Shown here: in pieces, positions 51,020 through 58,915 of the stretch
How positions within the stretch are numbered: the stretch's first letter is position 1
Layout of the letters: the number at the start of each line of letters is the position of its first letter
Origin: Candidatus Bathyarchaeota archaeon
GTDB lineage: Archaea; Thermoproteota; Bathyarchaeia; TCS64
Length of the DNA stretch: 64,000 nucleotides
NCBI GenBank assembly: GCA_020346605.1
Contig: CP070784.1
Location: 306,092-370,091 of the forward strand
Direction: 5' to 3'
Notes under the pieces: generated by a model
Database searches by the model: none
What the model saw: the letters and a program-made list of their open reading frames with translations, nothing else
Told to the model about the DNA's origin: nothing
Translations under genes and position numbers: made by a program

Positions 51020-51598
51020 AGGATGTAAAAGGCATTTGATAGAAGAGCGCGCGCGAAATCTAATACTAATGCATAGATGCATTTTGAAGTTCTTTGCGCG
51101 CGCACCGGTGGATTATGTAACTGTATCTAGATTTTTCTTCCTCTCGGAAAAGTGAGATACTCAAACGCGCGCGCCCGGGGGGATTTGAATCCACACTCTC
51201 CATCCAGCTCGTGCGTTGCGCGCGCGACGAAGACCATCCACGACAGGAGTGTCCTGGCCACGAGGTTGATGACTGATTGGAGCCTCGCTCCGCACAGGTG
51301 ATCCTCCCGCGTCCCACGCCCATGTGTGTAAGACCATATTCACGGCGAGGATGTTGAAAGTCACGAAGTAGACTGCTAATATGAGACTCGCGCGCGCGTT
51401 CGGAGGCTTCAGCCTAGTATTAAGGATGTCGAAGAAGAAATGGGCGAACAGATGACCGAGAAGGTGGAGACTCTCATGCTTGGGAAGGCGCTTTGTACTA
51501 AATGCGGTAATCCTGCAATGTAGAAACACCTGAGGTGGTCGAAAGGGATCGACGAGTCAAGAAATGAAAAAAAGGTGATTAGATATCTTAGTCTTATA
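51020..51598. other. Mosaic accessory patch with five long CG tracts and a tRNA-like fragment
   Basis: This 580-bp gap has no complete gene. CG-alternating tracts lie at 51047-51055, 51096-51103, 51166-51174, 51218-51226 and 51389-51398. They divide the DNA into unrelated pieces: an AT-rich piece with atgcatagatgcat, an unassigned piece, a tRNA 3'-half-like piece (51175-51217), a piece whose minus strand encodes a membrane-helix-like SLILAVYFVTFNILAV, and a piece encoding KALCTKCGNPAM on the plus strand. Confidence 0.6.
51172..51212 (-). repeat. Decayed copy of the tRNA-Met 3' half
   Basis: On the minus strand this stretch reads ctggatggagagtgtgg then attcaaatcccc, matching the variable-loop/T-arm region of the tRNA-Met at 58761-58867 with several substitutions. 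The T-stem no longer pairs fully, and there is no 5' half. It lies between CG tracts at 51166-51174 and 51218-51226. Confidence 0.55.
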
Positions 51599-51700
51599 CT
51601 AGGCAGGCTTGAGTTTTGCTCCGCATTCGGAGCATGTACCTTGTTCTGTAATCATTGGCTGTTTGGGTACTTCTTTCCCACAAACTCCGCACTTCGGCAT
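51599..51700 (-). CDS. Small zinc-ribbon protein (33 residues)
   Basis: On the minus strand an ATG frame encodes MPKCGVCGKEVPKQPM, a short linker, and TCSECGAKLKPA with stop. The two CxxC pairs form a minimal zinc ribbon. The ATG lies just downstream of a gaagac stretch and of a short CG stretch near 51706. Similar stand-alone ribbons are common in archaea but their roles are mostly unknown. Confidence 0.55.
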   Translation of the reverse strand: MPKCGVCGKEVPKQPMITEQGTCSECGAKLKPA

Positions 51701-51883
51701 GTCTTCTCGCGCGTTTAAATGAAAGCCTTTTATAAAAATATAGCTTATATTAAGAAAAAGCCACAAATAGGCTATTTCATAAATATTTTAAAGTTTTTTT
51801 ATCGTTGGTACTTAATATTTGTAAAAATATTTTTTAATATAGTAAAATACATTTTCCATCTATTACAAAAAGATCTTGGAAAC

Positions 51884-51891
51884 ATATATTC
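51884..51891 (+). promoter_or_regulatory. TATA box of the second ICMT-like gene
   Basis: The sequence acatatat lies about 35 bp before the ATG at 51923. It is inside the longer AT-rich open frame that begins at 51719, so that long N-terminus is probably not translated. Confidence 0.5.
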
Positions 51892-51922
51892 CCCACTGTA
51901 TTACAGCCTAAAACGTAAAAGG

Positions 51923-52450
51923 ATGGGCTCAAGTCTCCGCAGATACCTGCTTCTAATTCCGTCCAGCGTTTTTTTCTTCATAATGGTCCCCATAGTAACG
52001 TTGTTTTCTGGTATGCTCCTCGATGAGGCTTTGAAGCTAGAGTTCAACATGTGGCCCTATGCAAGCATAGCGGTGGGGTCGCTGTTCTTGCTTTCAGGAG
52101 GTTATTTCGTCTTGGAGTCCATCCGTACTCTTTTGGTGATTGGTGGAGGGATCCCGTTGGGGGACCTGATACCCTCAGATCAATCTAGAGTCCTGGTCAG
52201 AGAGGGGGTCTATTCTATGACTCGAAATCCAATGCTATTCGGGTATCTCTTCGCCCTCAGCGGTGTCGGTCTCCTGATATTGTCGTTCAGCACGACCTTC
52301 ATATTTCCCCTTCTTTACACGGCTCTCTGGACTGCTTGGATCAATTGGCGTGAGGAGCCGGCCTTGGAGAGAAGATTCGGTGACGAGTACCGCAGGTACA
52401 GGGAGGAGACACCGTTCCTTGTTCCTAGGATGTTTCCGAGGAAGTGCTGA
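51923..52450 (+). CDS. Isoprenylcysteine carboxyl methyltransferase-like membrane protein
   Basis: The product of about 175 residues has several transmembrane helices and the ICMT signature: VREGVYSMTRNPMLFGYLF and EEPALERRFGDEYRRYREETPFLVP. It is a paralogue in type of the protein at 48.6 kb but not closely similar in sequence. An ORF reaching back to 51719 would add 68 residues encoded by AT-rich DNA; I consider this unlikely because a TATA box lies within it. The substrate is unknown. Confidence 0.75.
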   Translation: MGSSLRRYLLLIPSSVFFFIMVPIVTLFSGMLLDEALKLEFNMWPYASIAVGSLFLLSGGYFVLESIRTLLVIGGGIPLGDLIPSDQSRVLVREGVYSMTRNPMLFGYLFALSGVGLLILSFSTTFIFPLLYTALWTAWINWREEPALERRFGDEYRRYREETPFLVPRMFPRKC

Positions 52451-52535
52451 TCCGTCTCAGATGGAGAGTAGACTCCACCAATTGCGGGAGGATGATTAAA
52501 CAATAAATATTGGGATTCACCAGATCCAAACTGAA

Positions 52536-53018
52536 TTGAGGCCCAAGAAGCTTCCCAAGATGAAAGGGGAGGAGATAGAGGAACTTCTGGACTCGGAGAA
52601 CATCTGCCGAATCGCTTTCAGGGGGGATGTGTACCCGTACATGGCCCCCTTCCAGTACGTTCTACATAAAGGTGCCCTTTACTTCCACTTCACCAACTAC
52701 GGAAGGAAGATGAGGTTCCTGGAGATGGACAGCAACGTCTGCGTGGGCATCGAGAGGCTTGAGCCCGACCTCAGCGAGTACAGGTTCGTAGCCCTCAGTG
52801 GTGCACTAGAGAGGGTGGACGACGCTCAGGAGAGGTCCGAGGCTCTCAGTCTCCTCTCCGAGGCGGGCAAGGAAGGCCTATCCCAGAACTTTCTTGCGGC
52901 CCACGGATTCGACACGGAAGAGAGCTGGTCCGCCCTCTCAGACAACGCGCCCCTGGTAGTCTACAAGCTGTCTCATTTCACCGACGTAGTCGGGCTCAGG
53001 TCGCCCCATAAATACTAA
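52536..53018 (+). CDS. Pyridoxamine 5'-phosphate oxidase-family protein
   Basis: The 160-residue split-barrel protein binds FMN in this family: ENICRIAFRGDVYPYMAPFQ, LYFHFTNYGRKMRFLE, and VALSGALERVDD. Members include heme-, F420- and FMN-dependent oxidoreductases; the substrate is unknown. The start is TTG, about 30 bp after a caataaatat TATA-like element. It precedes truD by 35 bp on the same strand. Confidence 0.85.
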   Translation: MRPKKLPKMKGEEIEELLDSENICRIAFRGDVYPYMAPFQYVLHKGALYFHFTNYGRKMRFLEMDSNVCVGIERLEPDLSEYRFVALSGALERVDDAQERSEALSLLSEAGKEGLSQNFLAAHGFDTEESWSALSDNAPLVVYKLSHFTDVVGLRSPHKY

Positions 53019-53053
53019 TTATTTAGTAATCATCTGGGAATACCGGACACTCC

Positions 53054-54124
53054 GTGTTGAACCTTCCCTACGCCACGAGGGGCCTGCCTGGAACCGGGGG
53101 ATCCATCCGGGAGCTTAGTGGGGACTTCGTCGTGGAGGAGATCCCCGCGTTCGAGCCTTCGGGGGTCGGGGAGCACGTCTTCGTGAACCTAACGAAGAGG
53201 GATATCAACACGAGGGAAGTGGCTAGGCGCCTGGCGCGTTTCTTCGGCCTTCCCATGACGGGGGTGGGCTACGCAGGTCTCAAGGACAGGAGCGCAATCT
53301 CCACCCAGACCTTCAGCGTGCATCTACCCGAAATCGTGTCAGGGAATCTAAATGACATCGAGTACCTTCTTTCCGCCGAGCTCCCCGTCAAGGTGAACTG
53401 GATCCACCGTCACATGAGGAAGCTGAGGACCGGGCAGCTCAAGGGGAACCGATTCACCATAAACGTGACAGGTCTGAAGATCGGGGTCGAGGAGGCCGTG
53501 GAGAGGGCCGAAGCGATCTCAGATGTTTTAGGGACCGTTGGAATGCCCAACTTCTATGGGTCCCAGCGGGTAGATGTCGTGAACGTGCGGAACGGATACG
53601 AGGTGTTGAAGGGCCTCCGGAAGGTGAGGGACAGGTGGCTGAGGCGGCTACTGGTTTCCAGCTACATAGACCATCTCTGCAACCTTTACCTCGTCCGTCG
53701 CCTCGAGTCCAACCGATTCTGTTGCCTCATCGAGGGAGACATTGCCAAGAAGGCGTCCACAGGTGGCATGTTCACTGTCGAGGACGTCGAGGTAGAGCAG
53801 GTCCGTTACGAGACCCACGAGATAAGCTTCACCGCACCAATCTACGGGCCTAAGATGTGGTGGGCTTCTGGCCCCTCCGGGGAGCTGGAGCGGGAGATCT
53901 TCGAACGCTCTGGCGTCACCATGGAGGAGCTGGCCAGGCTCAAGGTCATAGGGTCAAGGCGCCTCGGGCGCCTGCTTCCCGAGATAGACGTTCGAGCGGT
54001 GGAGAGGGGCCTCCAGCTCCGGTTTTTCCTTCCCAAGGGTGCCTACGCCACTGTGGTGCTAAGGGAGTTCCTCAAGAACGACGCGCATCAGCTCGTTGAG
54101 TCTACTTCTTCAGCTTGTCCTTGA
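53054..54124 (+). CDS. truD: tRNA pseudouridine(13) synthase TruD
   Basis: This enzyme isomerises uridine 13 (and 35 in some tRNAs) in archaea. The 356-residue protein has the catalytic motif [14 protein letters not shown] with the active-site Asp, then a TRUD insertion and a late NFYGSQR. It is shorter than most archaeal TruD proteins (about 400 or more), mainly in the insertion domain. The start is GTG at 53054. The 3' end overlaps the convergent msrA gene by 23 bp. Confidence 0.93.
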   Translation: MLNLPYATRGLPGTGGSIRELSGDFVVEEIPAFEPSGVGEHVFVNLTKRDINTREVARRLARFFGLPMTGVGYAGLKDRSAISTQTFSVHLPEIVSGNLNDIEYLLSAELPVKVNWIHRHMRKLRTGQLKGNRFTINVTGLKIGVEEAVERAEAISDVLGTVGMPNFYGSQRVDVVNVRNGYEVLKGLRKVRDRWLRRLLVSSYIDHLCNLYLVRRLESNRFCCLIEGDIAKKASTGGMFTVEDVEVEQVRYETHEISFTAPIYGPKMWWASGPSGELEREIFERSGVTMEELARLKVIGSRRLGRLLPEIDVRAVERGLQLRFFLPKGAYATVVLREFLKNDAHQLVESTSSACP

Positions 54125-54647
54125 ACCGCTCCCTCAGCTTGGTGATCTTGGGGTCGATGACCAGCCTGCAGTAGGGCTGGTCGCGGTTCCTCTCGTAGTA
54201 GTTGTGGTGGTAGTCCTCCGCCCTGTAGAACGCCTCAAAGGGCTCCAGTTCTGTCACGATAGGGCCGTCCCAGATCTCCTCGCCGTCGAGTTCCTCGATG
54301 ACCTCCTCGGCCACCATCCTCTGCCCCTCAGCGTGGTAGAAGATGACGGACCTGTACTGGGACCCCACGTCGGCCCCCTGGCGGTTCAGCGTAGTTGGAT
54401 CGTGGGTGGCGAAGAATATCTCCAGGATCTCTCTGAACTTGATGACTTCAGGGTCGAAGGTGAGCTGCACAACTTCGGCGTGCCCGGTCTTCCCCGTTGA
54501 GACCCTGCCGTAGTTCGCGTCCTCCGGCCTGCCACCCGAGTAACCCGGCTCCACTTCGAGGACCCCCATGATGCTGAGGAACACGGCCTCGGTGCACCAG
54601 AAGCAGCCCCCTCCGAGGGTGGCTACCTCGAAACGTTCTCCGTCCAT
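54102..54647 (-). CDS. msrA: Peptide methionine sulfoxide reductase MsrA
   Basis: This enzyme reduces methionine-S-sulfoxide in proteins. [13 protein letters not shown] carries the catalytic Cys, and [13 protein letters not shown] and [23 protein letters not shown] sequences complete the family core. Resolving cysteines near the C-terminus are not evident, except one in [10 protein letters not shown] chose the ATG at 54647, giving about 181 residues; the open frame continues 22 codons upstream without family character. Confidence 0.93.
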   Translation of the reverse strand: MDGERFEVATLGGGCFWCTEAVFLSIMGVLEVEPGYSGGRPEDANYGRVSTGKTGHAEVVQLTFDPEVIKFREILEIFFATHDPTTLNRQGADVGSQYRSVIFYHAEGQRMVAEEVIEELDGEEIWDGPIVTELEPFEAFYRAEDYHHNYYERNRDQPYCRLVIDPKITKLRERFKDKLKK

Positions 54648-54764
54648 ACGATCACGATTCGGGAGGGGATGGTGGCTGTTTAACCTTGCGCAGGTGGACG
54701 CGAGCCGTCTCATGCTCAGGAATAAGGTGTAAATAGCGCAGTTCCCTGGAGAACTCGAGGATCT

Positions 54765-55283
54765 ATGGTTGAGACGCCTAGCTACGAGGTTATCGGACAG
54801 ATGGAAGGGGTGGAGATCAGGCTGTATCCTCGGCTCATTCTAGCCACGGTCATGGGTGATGGCGGTGGCGCTCCCTTTAGGCTGCTCTTCCAGTACATCT
54901 CGGGGAACAACGCCGGCAGCAGCAAGATCTCCATGACAGCCCCTGTCCTGACGCCGGAGCGCATGGAGATGACCGCCCCCGTGATCAGCGAGGGCTACTC
55001 CATGTCCTTCGTCGTCCCCTCCAAATACACCATGGAAGACGTCCCGAAACCGAACGACGATCGAATAAAGATCCAAGAGGTGCCGGAGCGAAAAATCGCC
55101 GTAATGAGGTTTAGGGGCTGGGCGGGGCAGAAATCCGTCGATGAGCAGAAAGCCAGGCTCCTGGGTGTCCTCCGGAGGAACGGCGTAGAGACCGTCGGCG
55201 AGCTCTTCCTGATGAGGTACAACTCTCCTTGGACACCCGGGTTCATGCGGAGGAATGAGGTCGGCATCGAGATCGAGGGATGA
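54765..55283 (+). CDS. SOUL heme-binding family protein
   Basis: The 172-residue protein has the SOUL/HBP pattern: [57 protein letters not shown] and the C-terminal [22 protein letters not shown] proteins bind heme or related tetrapyrroles in eukaryotes, bacteria and archaea; the biological role here is unknown. No signal peptide, so it is probably cytoplasmic. It is divergent from msrA. Confidence 0.92.
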   Translation: MVETPSYEVIGQMEGVEIRLYPRLILATVMGDGGGAPFRLLFQYISGNNAGSSKISMTAPVLTPERMEMTAPVISEGYSMSFVVPSKYTMEDVPKPNDDRIKIQEVPERKIAVMRFRGWAGQKSVDEQKARLLGVLRRNGVETVGELFLMRYNSPWTPGFMRRNEVGIEIEG

Positions 55284-55371
55284 AGGCCTGCAAGCCATAA
55301 TTTCCGATAGAGCAGCCTCAGCGACCAGCTCATTTCCCCTAAACGTGGAACCCTTGTCGGTGTGTCCGATA

Positions 55372-55382
55372 CAAGGTTTATT
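55372..55382 (+). promoter_or_regulatory. TATA box of the TspO-like gene
   Basis: The sequence aggtttatttt is centred about 28 bp upstream of the ATG at 55407, predicting a leaderless transcript. Confidence 0.5.
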
Positions 55383-55406
55383 TTCAGCCGTTTGAAAACC
55401 AATACT

Positions 55407-56171
55407 ATGACGGAACCAAGGGGAACGAGATTCTTCCAGGCGGCGAACGTCCTGGGATACATCGGGGTTGTCGCCGTGAACGTGCTGGCGAGTACCCTCC
55501 CGCTGGGCGGGAAGACGACCGCAGAGCTCTCCGACGCCTATCCCAACCTTTTTGTGCCGGCCGGGTACGTCTTCTCGATCTGGGGGGTGATTTACCTCCT
55601 GCTCCTGGCCTTCACGGTCTACCAGGCGTCCCCCCTGAGGAGGGGCGATGGGTTCCTGAGCAAGATCGGCTACCTCTTCGCACTGAGCTGCGCGTTCAAC
55701 GTGTCCTGGATATTCCTCTGGCACTACGAGTACGTGATCCCCTCCCTGCTCCCCATGTTCGCCCTCCTCGCAAGCCTCATCCTGATCTATACAAGGCTCG
55801 ACGTCGGGCGGGGCAGCCCCAGCAGGGGAGAGAGGCTCTGGGTCCACCTGCCCTTCAGCGTCTACCTCGGCTGGATAACGGTCGCTCCGATAGCCAACGT
55901 AGTCGCCGCCCTCGTCAGCGTCGGCTGGGACGGCTTCGGCCTCGGCGAGGTGGCCTGGACGATTGTCATGATCGCCGTCGCTGTCGCCCTCACCGTCGTC
56001 AACACGTTCACTCGGGAGGATGTGGGCTACGCCCTCGTGATAGTCTGGGCCCTCGGGGGGATCGCCGTCAAGCAGATGGCGATCCAAGCGATAGTTGCGA
56101 CTGCGGGCTTGGGAATTGCCGTTATACTCGTCTTCCTGTTCGTGAAGAAGGCAGGGCTACTTCGACGTTAA
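55407..56171 (+). CDS. TspO/MBR-related tryptophan-rich membrane protein
   Basis: The product of about 254 residues has seven to eight transmembrane helices. The N-terminal half contains the TspO-type pattern FVPAGYVFSIWGVIYL with conserved Trp, and later NVSWIFLWHYEYV and YLGWITVAPIANV. It is longer than classic TspO (about 160 residues, five helices) and belongs to the extended tryptophan-rich sensory type. Tetrapyrrole binding is known for TspO; a SOUL heme-binding gene lies just upstream, which makes a shared heme-related role conceivable. Confidence 0.8.
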   Translation: MTEPRGTRFFQAANVLGYIGVVAVNVLASTLPLGGKTTAELSDAYPNLFVPAGYVFSIWGVIYLLLLAFTVYQASPLRRGDGFLSKIGYLFALSCAFNVSWIFLWHYEYVIPSLLPMFALLASLILIYTRLDVGRGSPSRGERLWVHLPFSVYLGWITVAPIANVVAALVSVGWDGFGLGEVAWTIVMIAVAVALTVVNTFTREDVGYALVIVWALGGIAVKQMAIQAIVATAGLGIAVILVFLFVKKAGLLRR

Positions 56172-56228
56172 ATAATTGGGGGGCATTCGAACTTTCTCCA
56201 TACACACGAACTCATGGAGACCGTCAAA

Positions 56229-56268
56229 GGCGGGATTTGAGCCCACGATATCCATTCAGACTGGGCGC
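56229..56268 (-). repeat. Decayed copy of the tRNA-Met 3' half
   Basis: Compared with the tRNA-Met at 58761-58867, this stretch preserves the T-arm (ggcgggatttgagcccacg on the plus strand) and part of the sequence that I interpret as intron (atatccattcagactgggc), with substitutions. It ends at the CG tract 56264-56272. Confidence 0.6.
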
Positions 56269-56336
56269 GCGCGAGCCATGCAGAGAAAACACAACGGATA
56301 TTCTCTATCAGCACCCTCCAACGCGTAGAAGAAGAG

Positions 56337-56363
56337 TGCCGGGGGCGGGATTTGAACCCACGC
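56337..56363 (-). repeat. Exact 27-bp copy of the tRNA-Met 3' end (att-like)
   Basis: Positions 56337-56363 are identical to the last 27 bp of the tRNA-Met gene (58761-58787) and in the same orientation. Such direct repeats of a tRNA 3' end are the usual footprint of a tRNA-targeted integrative element, which here would enclose about 2.4 kb with the S41 peptidase gene. No integrase is present. Confidence 0.65.
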
Positions 56364-56381
56364 GCGCCAGGATACAACAAT

Positions 56382-56578
56382 TTGTTATTGAAAGAATTGG
56401 AGGAGAAGGCTAAGGATTCAGGGTATTCAAAGTTGATTCTTTACACCAATGAATTCAATGTTGCTGCCCAACATCTCTAAAGAAGTCGGAGTTCAAAGAT
56501 ACTGGGAAATATCTTGGCAAGATTTATTCTAAACTTAGTGACTTAGGCGTCAAGATATACATGGAAAAGACTTTATGA
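56382..56578 (+). pseudogene. GNAT acetyltransferase remnant
   Basis: The plus strand reads LKELEEKAKDSGYSKLILYT then NEFNVAAQHL and a stop; in the next frame it continues KKSEFKDTGKY and ends GVKIYMEKTL with a stop. This matches the C-terminal half of GNAT N-acetyltransferases (acetyl-CoA-binding helix, the N-x-x-A-x-x-x-Y-x-K-x-G-F region, last strand) with one frameshift near 56480. The N-terminal half is missing and replaced by the tRNA-like DNA and a CG-rich junction. Confidence 0.6.
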
Positions 56579-56641
56579 TTTAGTTCAAGAGCGGAGAATC
56601 ATCTCCAATATATTATCGTTTCTTTACCGTACTACACTCTA

Positions 56642-56662
56642 ACCCCATACTCTTTTCTTCAC
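56642..56662. repeat. Second copy of the 21-bp repeat (see 4950-4970)
   Basis: The sequence is identical over 21 bp to 4950-4970, again in intergenic DNA, here about 65 bp after the GNAT remnant. Confidence 0.5.
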
Positions 56663-56842
56663 TAGAATCAGCATCTTAGTGTATTCAATAAAAAGATGAT
56701 GAGACTCTGCGCGCGCGTGAGCAGAAAGGAATATGATTAATAATCCTACAATCAATGTATTATCTTAGCTACTAATTGTTTAATCTGCAGCATCCTTGTA
56801 ACAAACAGGTTATACACTTAGAAACCAGAAATCACACCAAAG

Positions 56843-58372
56843 ATGAAACACCTCAACAAGAGAACTCTACCCATCATCACAGCCCTAGCCATAGTCACAG
56901 CCATCATTATACTACGTTCCACAACGCCAGAACCTGAACCACATGAAACCACTCTAATCCAGCCCAACCAGCTAACCACACAACATTACCTGGAAGACTA
57001 CCAGTATCTAGTCAACATCATAGAGAGCAACTACCCATACTTACAATTAAAAGACAGAACCCACCAAACAAACTGGCTCAACAAACAAACCACAACCACA
57101 ACACGCCTCCAGAACTGCAACACAAACACCGAGTTCCTTGAGATCATAACACAGGAGATAACAGCCCTCCAGAACCGCCACACCAGACTACTAACCCCTA
57201 CAGAAGTCCAAAAATACTACACCACATACCAAGAGGTATCCTTTATGGCAGAGATATTCACCGAAGAAGTCGCCAAAGCCAACCAGATCTGGCAAGCCTA
57301 CTACTACGACCTCTACGAATCTACAAACAAACGATACCCAGTAGAGATACTATACGACAGAGGCAACTACATCATCACCAACAGCCAAGGATCAACCACA
57401 ACCCAATACGGAGCCAACCTCACAGTAACCCACATCAACGGCACACCAGTCCACACAGCCATCCAGACCGCAGACACATACATAGACCACGACCCCACCC
57501 GAGACCAGCCCTACATCTGGGCACTAACCCCTAAAAGCATCCCAGACCCATTAATCACAGTAACATACCCCAACGGAACCAAATTCACCCTCACCCTCCC
57601 CACCTTCTACGGCACACCAAGAACCAACTACTACCCAACCACCAACCTCATCACCCGTACCTACTCAAACCAGAGCACTGCATACATATACATCAAGACC
57701 TTCGACTCAGCCACCACCCAAGAACTAGCCCCAACCATACGAAACTTCCTAGAAGAAACCAAAGAATATGACTACCTGATAATCGATATCAGGGGCAACA
57801 CTGGGGGAGCATTCCACTCATGGCTCGACACTCTAGTTACACCTCTCATCACAGAACCCACCCTCCACGAGTACTACCTCGCATACAGAAACGACCCATA
57901 CGTCACCACATTCCACGACAACTGGCTCAACGACCGCACACCAGTACCAAAAAACCACTTCACCCATCTACCTCCAGAGGTACTAACATCTGACTACAAC
58001 ATATACAACTTCAGCACTATCTACTACCCCACAGACACCATCAACCACACCGCCAAACGAATACTACTCACAGACCGCACCGTCTACTCCGCAGCTGAAG
58101 GCCTAGCCAACTACTGCAAACAAACAGGCTACGCCACGATAATAGGCACAACCACGGGCGGAGACGGCTTCTACGTCTGGCCCCTATATGTAGTCTTACC
58201 CCATAGCAAACTCGTAATCACCATGACTAGCAGCATGAGCCTAGACCACCTCGGCAACGTCAACGAGGAAACCCGCACCATACCAGACATCACCCGCGAG
58301 ACCAAAATCACAGACTACAACGAACTCATCGAATACACTCTACGACTCATTGGGGAAGGCAAGATCCCGTAG
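56843..58372 (+). CDS. S41 family peptidase, membrane-anchored, with atypical codon use
   Basis: The 509-residue protein has an N-terminal signal anchor (residues about 8-26) and a C-terminal S41 (tail-specific protease) domain from about residue 280: IYIKTFDSAT, YLIIDIRGNTGGAFHSWLD, the serine-containing TVYSAAEGLANYC and the Lys/Gly-rich IGTTTGGDGFYVWP. The active domain is therefore outside the cell. The coding strand is strongly enriched in A and C (Thr, Asn, Pro, Tyr codons ending in c or a), unlike any neighbour, which points to horizontal transfer. It lies between a 27-bp tRNA repeat and the tRNA-Met. Confidence 0.8.
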   Translation: MKHLNKRTLPIITALAIVTAIIILRSTTPEPEPHETTLIQPNQLTTQHYLEDYQYLVNIIESNYPYLQLKDRTHQTNWLNKQTTTTTRLQNCNTNTEFLEIITQEITALQNRHTRLLTPTEVQKYYTTYQEVSFMAEIFTEEVAKANQIWQAYYYDLYESTNKRYPVEILYDRGNYIITNSQGSTTTQYGANLTVTHINGTPVHTAIQTADTYIDHDPTRDQPYIWALTPKSIPDPLITVTYPNGTKFTLTLPTFYGTPRTNYYPTTNLITRTYSNQSTAYIYIKTFDSATTQELAPTIRNFLEETKEYDYLIIDIRGNTGGAFHSWLDTLVTPLITEPTLHEYYLAYRNDPYVTTFHDNWLNDRTPVPKNHFTHLPPEVLTSDYNIYNFSTIYYPTDTINHTAKRILLTDRTVYSAAEGLANYCKQTGYATIIGTTTGGDGFYVWPLYVVLPHSKLVITMTSSMSLDHLGNVNEETRTIPDITRETKITDYNELIEYTLRLIGEGKIP

Positions 58373-58760
58373 GAGGTACTGCACGCGCGTCGATATCATA
58401 GACCCATGTCTCGTCTAGAGTTCTCTCTGGGTTCACATCGATCAGCCCCCCATATATGATGAACATCTTGTCCGATTCAAAGTATACGAAGCCCGCATCG
58501 CCTCTCTGCACTGGACTCGGGGCGGGTTTTTGCGCGCGCGCTCCAATATGAATGCGCATTTGTATGCGCTCAAAGCCCTATTGACACAAATGAAAACTGA
58601 ATATTAACTTTAAACAAATATGTAAATCATGTAAACGTCCTGATAAGAGGATAAAAATCTAATAAGAAAATCAAATGCTACGCGAAAAAAACTAAGCCAA
58701 AATAGGGGCTATTAGGGTAAAAAACGGGTAAAAACAGCCCTAAAATTCAGGTTGAGAAGG
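58373..58760. other. Mosaic gap with one Kelch-blade fragment
   Basis: After the S41 gene a single Kelch-like blade (58390-58531, minus strand) lies between a short cgcgcg stretch (58384-58388) and the 10-bp tract at 58532-58541. From 58560 to 58750 the DNA is AT-rich; I see no gene or repeat there. Confidence 0.55.
58390..58531 (-). pseudogene. Isolated Kelch-repeat fragment
   Basis: On the minus strand this stretch encodes APSPVQRGDAGFVYFESDK followed by MFIIYGGLID and LDETWVYDI, the pattern of one Kelch blade as in the full protein at 42.3 kb (VYxxxxxxxIxYGG then TWVYD). No start, no signal peptide and no further blades are present. Both ends coincide with CG-rich junctions. Confidence 0.6.
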
Positions 58761-58867
58761 TGCCGGGGGCGGGATTTGAACCCACGCTCTCTATCCGGCC
58801 TGGGCGCTGGTGCCACAAACCTCTGGATCATGAGTCCAGCGCATTAGCCATGCTATGCTACCCCGGC
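58761..58867 (-). tRNA. tRNA-Met (anticodon CAT), elongator type, with a probable variable-loop intron
   Basis: The minus strand folds as a tRNA: acceptor GCCGGGG pairs with CCCCGGC plus discriminator A; D-arm stem GCAT/ATGC with GG in the loop; anticodon stem CTGGA/TCCAG around loop CTCATGA (anticodon CAT); T-arm GTGGG, TTCAAAT, CCCGC. The anticodon loop and following AGG resemble archaeal elongator tRNA-Met. The gene is 107 nt because 37 nt separate the anticodon stem from the T-arm where 5 are expected, implying an intron of about 32 nt in the variable loop. The 3' CCA is not encoded. Confidence 0.85.
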
Positions 58868-58915
58868 TACCGAAACTAGATATCGGAACCCAAATTTAAA
58901 TCATGACGCTGGCCC

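Larger units (their letters stand above)
56172..56842. other. Mosaic accessory patch: tRNA fragments, CG tracts, GNAT remnant
   Basis: This 670-bp gap has no intact gene. In order it holds a decayed tRNA 3'-half copy (56229-56263), a CG tract (56264-56272), an exact tRNA 3' end (56337-56363) running into cgcgcgc, a frameshifted GNAT fragment (56382-56578), the 21-bp repeat also found at 4950 (56642-56662), a CG tract (56709-56717) and an AT-rich region before the S41 peptidase that probably contains its promoter. Confidence 0.6.

Noticed and set aside
51161..51529. 122-residue minus-strand protein
   Set aside because: The frame runs across two CG tracts and a tRNA-like fragment, so it is a mosaic of unrelated pieces rather than one gene.
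51719..51922. N-terminal extension of the second ICMT-like protein
   Set aside because: It is encoded by very AT-rich DNA (mostly Phe, Lys, Ile, Tyr) and contains the TATA box for the internal start at 51923.
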